From assembly GCA_015698305.1 (NCBI GenBank), contig CP048620.1, positions 1,452,557 through 1,516,556 on the forward strand: DNA of 64,000 bases, given 5' to 3'. The notes below the pieces were generated by a model. That model was given only the letters and a program-made list of their open reading frames with translations, was not told the origin of the DNA and did no database searches. Shown here one piece after another: positions 1 to 8,055 of this stretch (within the stretch, counting starts at the first letter, position 1; each line of letters begins with the position of its first letter). The position numbers were made by a program, and so were the translations under genes. The stretch is from Candidatus Nitrohelix vancouverensis. GTDB lineage: Bacteria > Nitrospinota > Nitrospinia > Nitrospinales > VA-1.

Positions 1-2
1 AA

Positions 3-524
3 ATCCGCGAGGAAATTCTGGAGGACCAGAATTGCGGCACCGGCGCGGTGGAGTTTGCGGTGTATGTGGCTTCGGGCATGAATATTTACGGCGCGGTGTA
101 CGGTATCGGCGGTTCCATTTTCACGACGCTGGGTTTTTGGGCTTTGGGTCAGATGACCCTGGTGGGCTTCGGTTTGTTTTATCCGCGCATGGTGGGTTAC
201 GACGTTCACGATCAAATCGAAAAGGATAATGTGGCGGTCGGCGTGGCGTTTGCCGGCGCTATTATCGCCGTGGGCAATCTTCTGCGCGCGGCTTCGGCGG
301 AGGATTTCCATTCCTGGGGCGAAAACACTGCTCTGTTCGCCGGTTACGTTGTCGTGGGCCTGTTACTTCTCCCTGCCGCTCGCAAGCTGACGGATCGCGT
401 CTTGCTTCCCGGTCAGGATTTGTCCGAAGAACTGGTCGGTCAGGAGCGGCCGAATCTTGGCGCGGCTTTCCTCGAAGCGGGATCGTACATTGGTTCTTCC
501 TTTCTTGTGACCTCGTGTCTGTAG
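3..524 (+). CDS. DUF350 family inner-membrane protein, 5' end cut by window
   Basis: The reading frame is open from the first bases, so the start lies left of the window; an internal GTG at 48 is not needed as a start. The visible 173 residues contain several hydrophobic segments. The signature YDVHDQIEKDNVAVG and a C-terminal EAGSYIGSSFLVT segment are typical of DUF350 (YjfL/UPF0719) proteins, which carry paired two-helix repeats. The family has no established biochemical role. It often sits beside SpeE-like, DUF4178 and PspA genes, as here, which suggests a membrane-stress function. The stop is 23 bp before the SpeE-like gene, so the two are probably co-transcribed. Confidence 0.8.
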   Translation: MREEILEDQNCGTGAVEFAVYVASGMNIYGAVYGIGGSIFTTLGFWALGQMTLVGFGLFYPRMVGYDVHDQIEKDNVAVGVAFAGAIIAVGNLLRAASAEDFHSWGENTALFAGYVVVGLLLLPAARKLTDRVLLPGQDLSEELVGQERPNLGAAFLEAGSYIGSSFLVTSCL

Positions 525-547
525 TCTGAGCGTCTTCGCTCGCCGTT

Positions 548-2119
548 ATGCAGAATCCTCAATTACCCGGCGGTTTGTCTCCCTCCCGACTTTCATTTTT
601 TCTCAAGCTCTGCATGTTCGCCACCGGCGCGGCGGCGATGGCTACGGAATACACGCTGGCGACGCTTGCCAGTTACCTGCAGGGCAACGCCATCTTGCAA
701 TGGACGGTGGTGATCTCCCTGATGCTGTTTGCGATGGGCGTGGGAAGCCGATTCAGCCGTTCGCTGGAAGACCGACTGCTTGACGTGTATGCGGCGACGG
801 AGCTGGCGCTTTCTCTGCTGTGCGCGGTCTCGGCCCTGTTTTGTTTCTGGGCGTCTTCCTTCATTCAACCGTCGGGCTGGGCGGTGTACCTCATGGCCTT
901 CGGTATTGGTTTTCTGATCGGTCTTGAAATCCCGCTGGTGGCGCGCATCAACGACCGCTTTGAATCCTTGCGGATGAATATCTCCTCGGTGATGGAATAC
1001 GATTATTACGGCGCCCTGGTGGGCGGCGCCTTGTTCGCCTTTGTGTTTTTACCGGTACTGGGTTTGACCTACACGCCGATGATTCTGGGCGCGGCGAACT
1101 GGCTGGCGGCAGGGCTGATCCTGTTCCCTTTCGCGGATTTATTGAAACGTTCCGCTTTATTGAAAGGCTGTTTTGTCCTGTCGGGACTATTGATTGCGCT
1201 GGCGGCGGCCTTTGCGAAGCCGATCATTTTGTACGGCGAACAGCACAAGTACAAAGATAAAATTGTTTACGAGGAACAGACGCAGTACCAGAAGATCATC
1301 GTGACGCAATGGAAGGACGACTTCTGGTTGTTCCTCAACGGCGGCGTGCAGTTCAGCACTTTCGATGAGGAGCGTTACCACGAGCCCTTGGTTCACCCGG
1401 CGCTGGCCCTGCTGAAAGAGCGGGACCATATTTTATTGCTGGGCGGCGGCGACGGTCTGGCGGCGCGCGAAATTCTGAAGTATGCGGATGTGAAAACCCT
1501 GACGCTGGTCGATCTCGACCCGGCGATGACGAAGCTTGCGAGCGATAATCCTATCTTCACCCGCGTCAACAAGGATGCGCTGAAAGACCCGCGAGTGACG
1601 GTGGTCAACGAAGACGCCTATCAGTTCATTCAGAACACCCAACGAATGTATAACGCGATCATCGTCGATCTGCCCGATCCGAAAACGGTTTCGCTCTCTT
1701 TATTATATACCCAGGGTTTTTACACAGTGGCGAAGCGGCAACTGGCGCCCTTTGGCGTTTTGATAACGCAAAGCTCCAGTCCCTTGTACTCGCGCGAGGC
1801 CTTCCTGTGCATCAAAAAGACGATGGAGGCGGCGGGTTTTTCAGTGGTCCCTTATCAGAATTCCATCCCGACGATGGGGCGCTGGGGATGGAACCTCGGA
1901 GTTTCTTCCGGCTGGCTGGATGCCGGTGCGCTGAAGACGCGATTGAACGAGCAGAATTTCAATACGGCTCCCACGCGATTCCTGAATCGCGATGCCATGA
2001 TTTCCATGACGCATTTTGGCAAGGGCGTGTTCGACGATGAGGCCGACATTGAGGTCAACACGCGTTTCAATCATGTGCTGATGAAGTACTACCGCCGTGG
2101 AGACTGGGAAGTGTATTGA
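548..2119 (+). CDS. Membrane-anchored spermidine-synthase-like (SpeE-fold) protein
   Basis: This 523-residue protein starts with about 200 residues of hydrophobic helices (roughly 15-215), followed by a soluble Rossmann methyltransferase/aminopropyltransferase fold. The nucleotide-binding glycine loop GGGDGLAARE lies near residue 300, an acidic strand end (LVDLDP) follows, and IIVDLPDP matches the catalytic loop of spermidine synthases. Soluble SpeE is about 290 residues, so the membrane half is an addition known from the 'polyamine aminopropyltransferase with membrane domain' group. Polyamine synthesis is unproven for such proteins. The link to DUF350 upstream and PspA/DUF4178 downstream supports a membrane-stress role. 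No convincing Shine-Dalgarno precedes the ATG, consistent with coupling to the upstream gene. Confidence 0.8.
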   Translation: MQNPQLPGGLSPSRLSFFLKLCMFATGAAAMATEYTLATLASYLQGNAILQWTVVISLMLFAMGVGSRFSRSLEDRLLDVYAATELALSLLCAVSALFCFWASSFIQPSGWAVYLMAFGIGFLIGLEIPLVARINDRFESLRMNISSVMEYDYYGALVGGALFAFVFLPVLGLTYTPMILGAANWLAAGLILFPFADLLKRSALLKGCFVLSGLLIALAAAFAKPIILYGEQHKYKDKIVYEEQTQYQKIIVTQWKDDFWLFLNGGVQFSTFDEERYHEPLVHPALALLKERDHILLLGGGDGLAAREILKYADVKTLTLVDLDPAMTKLASDNPIFTRVNKDALKDPRVTVVNEDAYQFIQNTQRMYNAIIVDLPDPKTVSLSLLYTQGFYTVAKRQLAPFGVLITQSSSPLYSREAFLCIKKTMEAAGFSVVPYQNSIPTMGRWGWNLGVSSGWLDAGALKTRLNEQNFNTAPTRFLNRDAMISMTHFGKGVFDDEADIEVNTRFNHVLMKYYRRGDWEVY

Positions 2120-2167
2120 TTTTTTTCGTCCACCCTTCCGGAAAAAAATTAAAAATTTTTAAGAAAC

Positions 2168-2197
2168 TTGCCATCCTTAATTTTCGTTTTATATATT
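2168..2197 (+). promoter_or_regulatory. Candidate sigma70-type promoter of the small secreted protein gene
   Basis: TTGCCA at 2168-2173 is followed 16-18 bp later by TATATA/TATATT at 2190-2197, in a strongly AT-rich spacer. It lies about 75 bp before the ATG at 2274. It is a consensus match by eye only. Confidence 0.4.
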
Positions 2198-2273
2198 TCA
2201 GGAACTAACGAAGTGGACGCTTGGACGATCCGCTTTATTCAATTTAAAATCATTATCTAAAGGGAGGTTTGTC

Positions 2274-2576
2274 ATGAGAAAACTGATGTCATTGTTGATC
2301 GCGATTTCCTTTTTCTTAATGAGCGTGGGAAGCGCGCTGGCTTCGGAGCCAATCAATGAGCCGTGGGATCGTCACGCAGTCTGGACGAAGAATTATGATC
2401 AACAGGACATTCGCGATGGTACCGACTGGAGTCCGGGCGCTATGGACGAAGCCCGGGGAGAATCTTCATCGGGAGATTCGGAGTCCATGGAAATGAAATC
2501 AGGGGATTCAGGTTTTGATTTCGTTCAGGAAACCAAGTTCTATGATTTTAGCAAAGACCAGAATGATTCAGCCTGA
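2274..2576 (+). CDS. Small secreted protein of unknown function
   Basis: The 100-residue product has a clear Sec signal peptide: a basic start (MRKLM), a hydrophobic core and a cut probably after SALA near residue 23. The mature part is about 75 residues, hydrophilic and acidic, rich in Ser, Asp and Glu, without cysteine or a recognisable domain. A strong Shine-Dalgarno (AAAGGGAGG) sits 6-7 bp before the ATG, and the gene has its own promoter candidate and a strong terminator, so it is probably well expressed as a single gene. In some actinobacterial DUF350/SpeE/DUF4178 clusters a small DUF4247 protein occupies a similar place. I see no sequence evidence that this is that family. Confidence 0.7.
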   Translation: MRKLMSLLIAISFFLMSVGSALASEPINEPWDRHAVWTKNYDQQDIRDGTDWSPGAMDEARGESSSGDSESMEMKSGDSGFDFVQETKFYDFSKDQNDSA

Positions 2577-2602
2577 CCTCGATTGTTCGAGTGGAAATCG
2601 TC

Positions 2603-2637
2603 AACGGCCTCTCCAACTGGAGAGGCCGTTTTTCTTT
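2603..2637 (+). terminator. Strong rho-independent terminator
   Basis: A perfect 12-bp stem (AACGGCCTCTCC at 2603-2614 and its complement at 2619-2630) closes a 4-base loop and runs directly into TTTCTTT. It ends the + strand transcript of the small secreted protein. There is no matching T-run for the opposite strand, so the - strand operon that ends at 2651 may read into it without an efficient stop. Confidence 0.9.
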
Positions 2638-2650
2638 GCGAAGATTATTG

Positions 2651-3208
2651 TTAGAAAGGTTCGCCGGGGAGGATATTGGAGAACTGGTATTCTTCGACGG
2701 AAAAACCGAGAGTGAGATCGAATTTGCTTTCGCCCCATTGTTCGATGGTGAGAAATTTCTGCTCCGTCTCGTCCTCGTAGTCCCATGAGACAAAATGCAT
2801 CGGTTCTTTGGAATCGCCGCGAAAAAACTCGCCGATATCGTCTTCCTCGAAATGGAACTGCGTACCCTTCAAGGTTACGGTTTCAGGCGGGTCTTCATGT
2901 TCTTGAATATGAGCGGCGATATCGCCTTCGAGTTCTGAGATGGAAAATTTCTGGCACAGCGACCACTCGACATAACCGTCTTCTTCAATGCGTTCCAGAT
3001 AGAATACCTGGTCGCCGAGCTTCAACTCCCATTCGTCGGTGACTCCGCCTTCCTCCCATTTGTAGCAGTTCCTGGCGGCCACCTGGTAGGTGTTCATGTC
3101 GTAGTCCACGAGATAGCCGGGGCGTAGCTTGGAAAGGACGAGGTCCTCCAGTTGAGGCGCTTCCTGTTTTTTATCGTCTTTATTTTTTTTGAAAAAACCG
3201 AATACCAT
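2651..3208 (-). CDS. DUF4178 domain protein
   Basis: The 185-residue soluble protein has a basic, Lys-rich N-terminus (FFKKNKDDKK) and then a beta-rich acidic domain of about 150 residues. The opening LRPGYLVDYDMNTYQV resembles the start of DUF4178 domains. The domain has no known activity. It co-occurs with DUF350, SpeE-like and PspA genes in many bacteria. This is the last gene of the - strand operon, 10 bp after pspA. The ATG at 3208 is the only good start. Confidence 0.75.
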   Translation of the reverse strand: MVFGFFKKNKDDKKQEAPQLEDLVLSKLRPGYLVDYDMNTYQVAARNCYKWEEGGVTDEWELKLGDQVFYLERIEEDGYVEWSLCQKFSISELEGDIAAHIQEHEDPPETVTLKGTQFHFEEDDIGEFFRGDSKEPMHFVSWDYEDETEQKFLTIEQWGESKFDLTLGFSVEEYQFSNILPGEPF

Positions 3209-3218
3209 GAACGCTCCT

Positions 3219-3929
3219 TCAGGAAATTCCCATTTTTGCTTTTAACTCAGCGAGGCTGTCCGATGCTCCGGGAACGGCGCCGCCAGAGCTCAGGGCTTTG
3301 TTGATCTGGTCGTCGATGCTGGTGTTGGAGTCGGCCATTTCGCCGTAAGCTTTGGACAGCGATTCGTCTTCCTCCACCTTGGCGCGCATTTTTTCCAGCA
3401 TGGCGATGGTGCCTCCCGCGTCCACCTGCGCGATCTGGGCGTTGAGTTTCTTGGTCGCCGCCGCCGTCTTGGCGCGCGCGCGCAGGGTCACGAGGTCGTT
3501 CTCATAACGTTGAATGGTGGAACGGAGTTTGTCCACATTTTTCTGCAACTGATTGGACATGTCCTCTTGCGCAATGAGTTCTTTTTGCAGACGCAGGGCC
3601 TCTTGTCCGCTGGTCTCCTTGCGCGAAAGCGACTCCGTGGCCAATCGTTCGGCTTCCGTAGGTTCGATAGCGCCGCCCTGGCCTTGTTGCAAAAGGGCCA
3701 TGGCTTTTTTCTCGTAGTCTCCGGCAAGGCGTTTGTGCTTTTCAACGTCGTTGCGCATGCGAATGACGATGCCCTTGACCTGCGCCAGACTCTGCATGGC
3801 GGTGGTCAGATCTTTTTTCAGATCGCGTATGCCCTGCTCGGTCATTTTGATGGGGTCTTCGATCTGGTCGACGACGGAATGCGCTTCCGACTTGCTCCAA
3901 TTGATGATTCTTGAAAATAATCCTGACAT
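3219..3929 (-). CDS. pspA: PspA/IM30 family membrane-remodelling protein
   Basis: The 236-residue protein is almost entirely alpha-helical coiled coil. It has the N-terminal pattern of PspA/Vipp1 proteins: FSRIINWSKSEAHSVVDQIEDPIKMTEQ, then long Glu/Lys/Gln-rich helices to about residue 200. PspA is an ESCRT-III-like protein that binds stressed inner membrane from the cytoplasmic face and assembles into rods. Length and layout match the family (220-260 residues). It lies between a YbjN/CesT-like gene and DUF4178. No pspF gene or sigma54 promoter was seen nearby, so regulation differs from E. coli. Confidence 0.92.
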   Translation of the reverse strand: MSGLFSRIINWSKSEAHSVVDQIEDPIKMTEQGIRDLKKDLTTAMQSLAQVKGIVIRMRNDVEKHKRLAGDYEKKAMALLQQGQGGAIEPTEAERLATESLSRKETSGQEALRLQKELIAQEDMSNQLQKNVDKLRSTIQRYENDLVTLRARAKTAAATKKLNAQIAQVDAGGTIAMLEKMRAKVEEDESLSKAYGEMADSNTSIDDQINKALSSGGAVPGASDSLAELKAKMGIS

Positions 3930-3965
3930 GAGCGGCCTCTTCGTTTGATGGGTTGAATACGTAAG

Positions 3966-4361
3966 TTATTGGGATTTTGCAAACTCAAGCAGTTCGGAGC
4001 CGTGTTCCGCCATGGCCAGGCTGAGGGCGTCGATGCTTCCTTCCAGTTCATTGCGGTCGAGATTCTCCAGTTGCAGAGTGTCGCGGAAAATGAGAATTTT
4101 CCCGTCTTCGTCGAGCGCGTAGGCGCCATGCACCAGGGAACGATTGAGTTGCAGGAGTCGTTTGTGGAATTTGGGATCGTCCTTGTTTATTTTCAGGATG
4201 ACCTGTTCGAGGATCAGAATGGGGTCTTCGCAATCGACCACCAGATTGTTGATGCCGCGTTCTTCGTCGTTGATGACGCACAATTCTTCCGCTTCGTTTT
4301 CCGAATCGATGCTGAAACCCATTTCCAGCAGGTGGTTCTTTACGGTGTTGAAATAGTCCAT
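3966..4361 (-). CDS. YbjN / CesT-like small protein
   Basis: The 131-residue acidic protein has an alternating helix-strand pattern (MDYFNTVKNHLLEMGF..., then ILIFRDTLQLENL... and a C-terminal helix). This recalls the YbjN and type III secretion chaperone (CesT/Tir-like) fold. Related proteins are reported next to PspA in several phyla, where they may act as adaptors or chaperones. No catalytic residues are evident. It precedes pspA by 36 bp in the same operon. The family call rests on pattern and context only. A same-length open frame on the + strand is its shadow. Confidence 0.6.
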   Translation of the reverse strand: MDYFNTVKNHLLEMGFSIDSENEAEELCVINDEERGINNLVVDCEDPILILEQVILKINKDDPKFHKRLLQLNRSLVHGAYALDEDGKILIFRDTLQLENLDRNELEGSIDALSLAMAEHGSELLEFAKSQ

Positions 4362-4455
4362 TGATGGCTCCAGTTGCTGATAGGAAAATTTTTCAAATCA
4401 CATTTATAAATTGTCGGCGTTGTTCCGGCGCAACGCCGGGCCAATGCTTTGTTCT

Positions 4456-4806
4456 TTATTTAGACAGTTCCTTGTTCAGCGTATGATACGCTTCGGTCAG
4501 GCGCTGGGTCAACTCTTCCGCAACCTGTTTCTTCTGCGGGTCTTGCGAATGCAAATCGGGATGATATTGCTTCATCAATCGCCGCCATGCTTTCTTGACC
4601 TCGTCTTTAGTCGCGCCCGGTTGCAATTCCAGATTGGCGTAGAATCCGGCGAGACGGTCGCTTTGCGCATTCCTCGGCGGAGGCGACTCGGGCTGGAAAT
4701 AATCCTGTTCTGTAAAATTTTGTCGCGAAGGGTCCGCAGAAGCGTCCTGCCGTTCGCGCCAGTCGCCCCAGTTCGCTTTTGCGATGTCGAACAATCGTTT
4801 GATCAT
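4456..4806 (-). CDS. Short J-domain (DnaJ-like) co-chaperone
   Basis: The 116-residue protein carries a J domain in its C-terminal half (about 50-116). The pattern is FYANLELQPGATKDEVKKAWRRLMKQYHPD, with the HPD tripeptide that stimulates Hsp70 ATPase, followed by the last helix. It lacks the Gly/Phe-rich, zinc and substrate-binding parts of DnaJ. It should therefore recruit a DnaK-type chaperone to a particular client, presumably within this PspA operon. The N-terminal 45 residues are polar and possibly disordered. The start codon overlaps the upstream stop (4803-4806), which indicates translational coupling. Confidence 0.88.
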   Translation of the reverse strand: MIKRLFDIAKANWGDWRERQDASADPSRQNFTEQDYFQPESPPPRNAQSDRLAGFYANLELQPGATKDEVKKAWRRLMKQYHPDLHSQDPQKKQVAEELTQRLTEAYHTLNKELSK

Positions 4807-5360
4807 GAGATCAGGCTCGCCGACTCTGCCATATGCGCCGGATTCCGGCTCGAAATTCGAGTTTCGCTGAGAATTGAAAAACCGTTCTCAGGATAGGTGT
4901 GTATGGTGAAAAACCGGTTGTCGCGAACGTCGATAGCGATGCCGGTGAAGGGCGCGTCCTGTGAATTTTGCGACGGATTCTCGAAGCCATGCGAGATGCA
5001 TTGCAGGGCGGCGTCCGTCGGAAGCGCGGCGCGATAGGCGTCCATGTCGATATAAAGCTGGTTGACCACTTCAATGCGATAATGGTATTTGAAACCGGCG
5101 CTCGTGAATTCGTTTTCGTGCGTCGCTCCGGGCTGGAGAGGGGTCTGGTCGATGGAATCTCCGACCAGTTGCTCGGGACCGCAGGCGATGAATTCTGTGA
5201 GAACTTCCCTTCCGGACTGACTGATGATACGGTGACTTTGCCCGATGATGGCGACGTCCAGTCGGGAACCGTTGGCCAAAGCCCAGGCCCCGCGTTTGAA
5301 TATCGAAACCGGGGCGTCGTGAAAGCCGCGGAACAAGCTGAATGAAATCTGATTGTCCAA
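4803..5360 (-). CDS. DUF2617-like protein, first gene of the psp-like operon
   Basis: The 185-residue soluble protein begins with a TTG codon at 5360; no alternative ATG lies in a sensible place. It is beta-rich, with features such as LDVAIIGQSHRI, EFTSAGFKYHYRIEVVNQ and a C-terminal GFSILSETRI. I assign it to DUF2617 tentatively, because DUF2617, DUF4178, DUF350 and SpeE-like genes form a recurring set. The sequence alone does not settle this. The five-gene - strand operon probably starts here, since 110 bp separate it from the aldo/keto reductase start on the other strand. Confidence 0.45.
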   Translation of the reverse strand: MDNQISFSLFRGFHDAPVSIFKRGAWALANGSRLDVAIIGQSHRIISQSGREVLTEFIACGPEQLVGDSIDQTPLQPGATHENEFTSAGFKYHYRIEVVNQLYIDMDAYRAALPTDAALQCISHGFENPSQNSQDAPFTGIAIDVRDNRFFTIHTYPENGFSILSETRISSRNPAHMAESASLIS

Positions 5361-5470
5361 GTGTTGTTTCGCTACAATTAAAAGAAGTCGTACTCATTTT
5401 TTAACACGATTGAGGATGTGAAATCAATTGCCGAACTCCGCCGCATCGGTTGCGTGAAGCGGCGGCGCTG

Positions 5471-6679
5471 ATGAACAGAACTATGGAATACCGACGTTTT
5501 GGAAGAACCAACGAGAGCATTTCCGTCATCACCCTGGGCGGAATGCGATTCAAAAATGTGTGGACGCCGCCGCGCGACCGATTGCCGAAGGAATCGATCG
5601 CGCATTGCATCGACATCACCCGGCGCGCGCTCGACCACGGTATCAATCATATTGAAACGGCCTACGGTTACGTCAAAAGCGAGCATCTATACGGTCTGGC
5701 GCTTCAGGAACTGAAAACGCCGCGCGAGCAGTTCAAAATGATGACCAAGGGCGCGCCGAAGACGGCGGATGAAACCCGGGAACTGGTCGAGCGGCAATTG
5801 GATGCGCTGAAACTGGACTACGTCGATTTCTACGGCTGGCACGGAATCAATAACGATGAATTGCTGGCGACTGCCGTGAAGACGGGAGGCCCGGTGGAGA
5901 CGCTCCTGCGAATGAAGGAAGAGGGACTCATTCGCCATGTGGGTTTCTCGACGCACGGGCCGCTGGACGTCATCATGAAGGCTCTGCAAACCGATTTATT
6001 CAGTTTTGTGAACCTGCATTATTATTATTTTTTTCAGCGAAATTATCCAGCGGTCGAACTGGCGCGCGAAAAGGATATCGGAGTGTTTATCATATCCCCG
6101 AATGAGAAGGGAGGGATGCTCTGGAATCCATCGGACAAGGTTCGGGATTTATGCAAACCGCTCACGCCGATTCAGTTCAACGGGCGATTTTGTCTGAGTC
6201 ATCCGCAAGTCACGACGCTCAGCTATGGCATCCACGAGCCGGAGCATTTCGAGCAAAACCTCGCCATCTTGACGGGCGGCTCCTACCGCGAGGAAGAGGA
6301 GGTGCGGGTTCGCCAGCGTATGGACGCTCCATTAGAGATGTTGCCCCGGCAATGCACTTATTGTAGCGAGTGTTTGCCTTGCCCGGAGAATATCAATATC
6401 CCCGAAATCCTGCGGTTTCGGAACCTGTTGAAAGCCTATGATATGGAGACCTACGGGCGCTTTCGCTACAATATGCTGGAGGAGCACGGTCACTGGTTTC
6501 CCGGAAGTTTTGCTTTTGCCTGCACGCAGTGCGGGGACTGCCTGCCAAAATGCCCTGAAAAACTGGACATCCCGGTCTTGTTGGATGAAACGCATAAAGC
6601 GCTGTTCGATCGTAAGTCCTATCTCAAAACCCAGGTCAAAAATAAGATCAAATCCCTTCTGAATTTCTTTAAAAGCTGA
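5471..6679 (+). CDS. Aldo/keto reductase with C-terminal ferredoxin-like 4Fe-4S motifs
   Basis: Residues about 1-270 form an aldo/keto reductase barrel. GRTNESISVITLGGMRF opens it, NHIETAYGY carries the catalytic tyrosine loop, MTKG holds the lysine, and YGWHGI corresponds to the histidine strand. The C-terminal 120 residues hold two cysteine clusters, CTYCSECLPCP and CTQCGDCLPKCP, that can bind iron-sulfur centres. This NAD(P)H oxidoreductase plus Fe-S architecture is common in anaerobes and nitrite oxidisers, usually with unknown substrate. The frame is open upstream to a TTG at 5450; ATG 5471 or ATG 5483 (MEYRRFGRT) are likelier starts. Confidence 0.88.
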   Translation: MNRTMEYRRFGRTNESISVITLGGMRFKNVWTPPRDRLPKESIAHCIDITRRALDHGINHIETAYGYVKSEHLYGLALQELKTPREQFKMMTKGAPKTADETRELVERQLDALKLDYVDFYGWHGINNDELLATAVKTGGPVETLLRMKEEGLIRHVGFSTHGPLDVIMKALQTDLFSFVNLHYYYFFQRNYPAVELAREKDIGVFIISPNEKGGMLWNPSDKVRDLCKPLTPIQFNGRFCLSHPQVTTLSYGIHEPEHFEQNLAILTGGSYREEEEVRVRQRMDAPLEMLPRQCTYCSECLPCPENINIPEILRFRNLLKAYDMETYGRFRYNMLEEHGHWFPGSFAFACTQCGDCLPKCPEKLDIPVLLDETHKALFDRKSYLKTQVKNKIKSLLNFFKS

Positions 6680-6848
6680 TTTAATTTGTCTCTCTCCTGA
6701 ATTACTTATGTATTTTCAATGGCTTTTCAATTAACTCCCGTTGGCCTGGCTCCAGCCTTCCTTGCCTTAGGGTGTGTCCCCTCAACTACCGCAATTTGAA
6801 TAGCATTCCGAACCCCAATTTATAAAATCTGATCGGGTCGAAATTTTG

Positions 6849-6877
6849 TTGACCTGCTATTGGACTGGGGATAATAT
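6849..6877 (+). promoter_or_regulatory. Candidate promoter of the HD-GYP regulator gene
   Basis: TTGACC at 6849-6854 is followed after 17 bp by TAATAT (6872-6877), overlapping GATAAT at 6870-6875. It sits about 50 bp upstream of the ATG at 6925, which has a GGGAGA ribosome-binding site. The rest of the 245-bp spacer 6680-6924 shows nothing else recognisable. Confidence 0.45.
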
Positions 6878-6924
6878 GTGGCCACACAGAAAGTCTAGGT
6901 AAATTAAAATATTGGGAGAAAATT

Positions 6925-8055
6925 ATGGAATCTCCAGATATCAAACTGGCAAAAATTCTCATTGTTGACGATGAGTCTGGCAACGTACGTATCTTGAACC
7001 GGATATTGAGGAATGAGGGCTATGAAAATGTCCATGCGATCACGGACCCACGCCAGGCTAAAGAAACATGCGGCACGTTTGAACCCGACCTGGTCATTCT
7101 GGATCTCAAAATGCCGTATCTGAGCGGTTTTGAAGTGATGGATTTGTTGAAATCGGAAAATGGGAGATTGGAACGCTCCGTTCTAATTCTATCGGCTCAA
7201 ATGGACCGGGAGACTCGCGTGAAGGCCTTGGAGTCTGGGGCGAGGGATTATATCAACAAGCCGTTGGACCGTAGCGAGGCTTTGTGTCGTATCCATAATA
7301 TGTTGGAGACGCAAATGCTGCACCGGCAAGTTCAGGAGCAAAATTTTGCTTTGGAAAAACGGGTCAAGATGCGCACGCAACAGCTGGAGGAAACACGCCT
7401 GGAGGTCATTCATCGACTGGCGCGCGCGGCCGAGTATCGAGATAATGAGACGGGAGAGCATGTCATTCGTATGAGTATGATGTGCGCGCGGCTGGGAAAA
7501 GAAATTGGAATGAACGAGCAAGAGTGCCAGATTTTGCAGGATTCCAGTCCCTTGCACGACGTTGGCAAGATTGGAATCCCCGACAACATCCTTCTTAAGC
7601 CCGGAAAATTGTCGGAAGAGGACTGGCATATCATGAAACTGCACCCGACCATTGGCGCGCAAATTTTATCCGGCAGTAGCTCCCGCACCATGCAAATGGC
7701 GGAGGTGATTGCCTTGACGCATCAGGAGCGTTGGGACGGTTCGGGATATCCGGCGGGATTGAAGGGCAAGGAAATACCCATTGAAGGGAGAATTTCCGCG
7801 ATCTGCGACGTGTTCGACGCATTGACCAGCGAACGACCTTATAAAAAAGCGTTCTCAGTAGAACAGTCGGTGGCTTTGATTAAGGAAAATCGCGGCATCA
7901 TGTTCGATCCTGAACTGACCGACGCCTTCATATCGATTTTGCCGGATATGGTGAAGATCATTCAAGAGCATCATGACGATGATGAGCCGTCGCCGGAAGA
8001 CCTTAAAGTCTATCGCCTGGCGGCCGTTCAAGGCGCGACGGCTAAGATAAACTGA
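6925..8055 (+). CDS. Response regulator with HD-GYP phosphodiesterase domain (RpfG-like)
   Basis: The 376-residue protein has an N-terminal receiver domain with an acidic pair at D15-D16 and the phosphoacceptor D60 (DLVILDLKMP). A short coiled linker comes next, then an HD-GYP domain: the HD pair at 211-212 in HDVGKIGIPD and GYP at 274-276 in DGSGYPAGLKG. All key residues are present, so it should hydrolyse cyclic di-GMP (or related cyclic dinucleotides) under phosphorelay control. No partner histidine kinase is adjacent. The 3' end overlaps the convergent SpeE/TPR gene by 14 bp. Confidence 0.93.
   Translation: MESPDIKLAKILIVDDESGNVRILNRILRNEGYENVHAITDPRQAKETCGTFEPDLVILDLKMPYLSGFEVMDLLKSENGRLERSVLILSAQMDRETRVKALESGARDYINKPLDRSEALCRIHNMLETQMLHRQVQEQNFALEKRVKMRTQQLEETRLEVIHRLARAAEYRDNETGEHVIRMSMMCARLGKEIGMNEQECQILQDSSPLHDVGKIGIPDNILLKPGKLSEEDWHIMKLHPTIGAQILSGSSSRTMQMAEVIALTHQERWDGSGYPAGLKGKEIPIEGRISAICDVFDALTSERPYKKAFSVEQSVALIKENRGIMFDPELTDAFISILPDMVKIIQEHHDDDEPSPEDLKVYRLAAVQGATAKIN

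Noticed and set aside
3219-3929. Sigma54 promoter upstream of pspA as in enterobacteria
   Set aside because: No GG-N10-GC type element was found before pspA or at the head of the operon.
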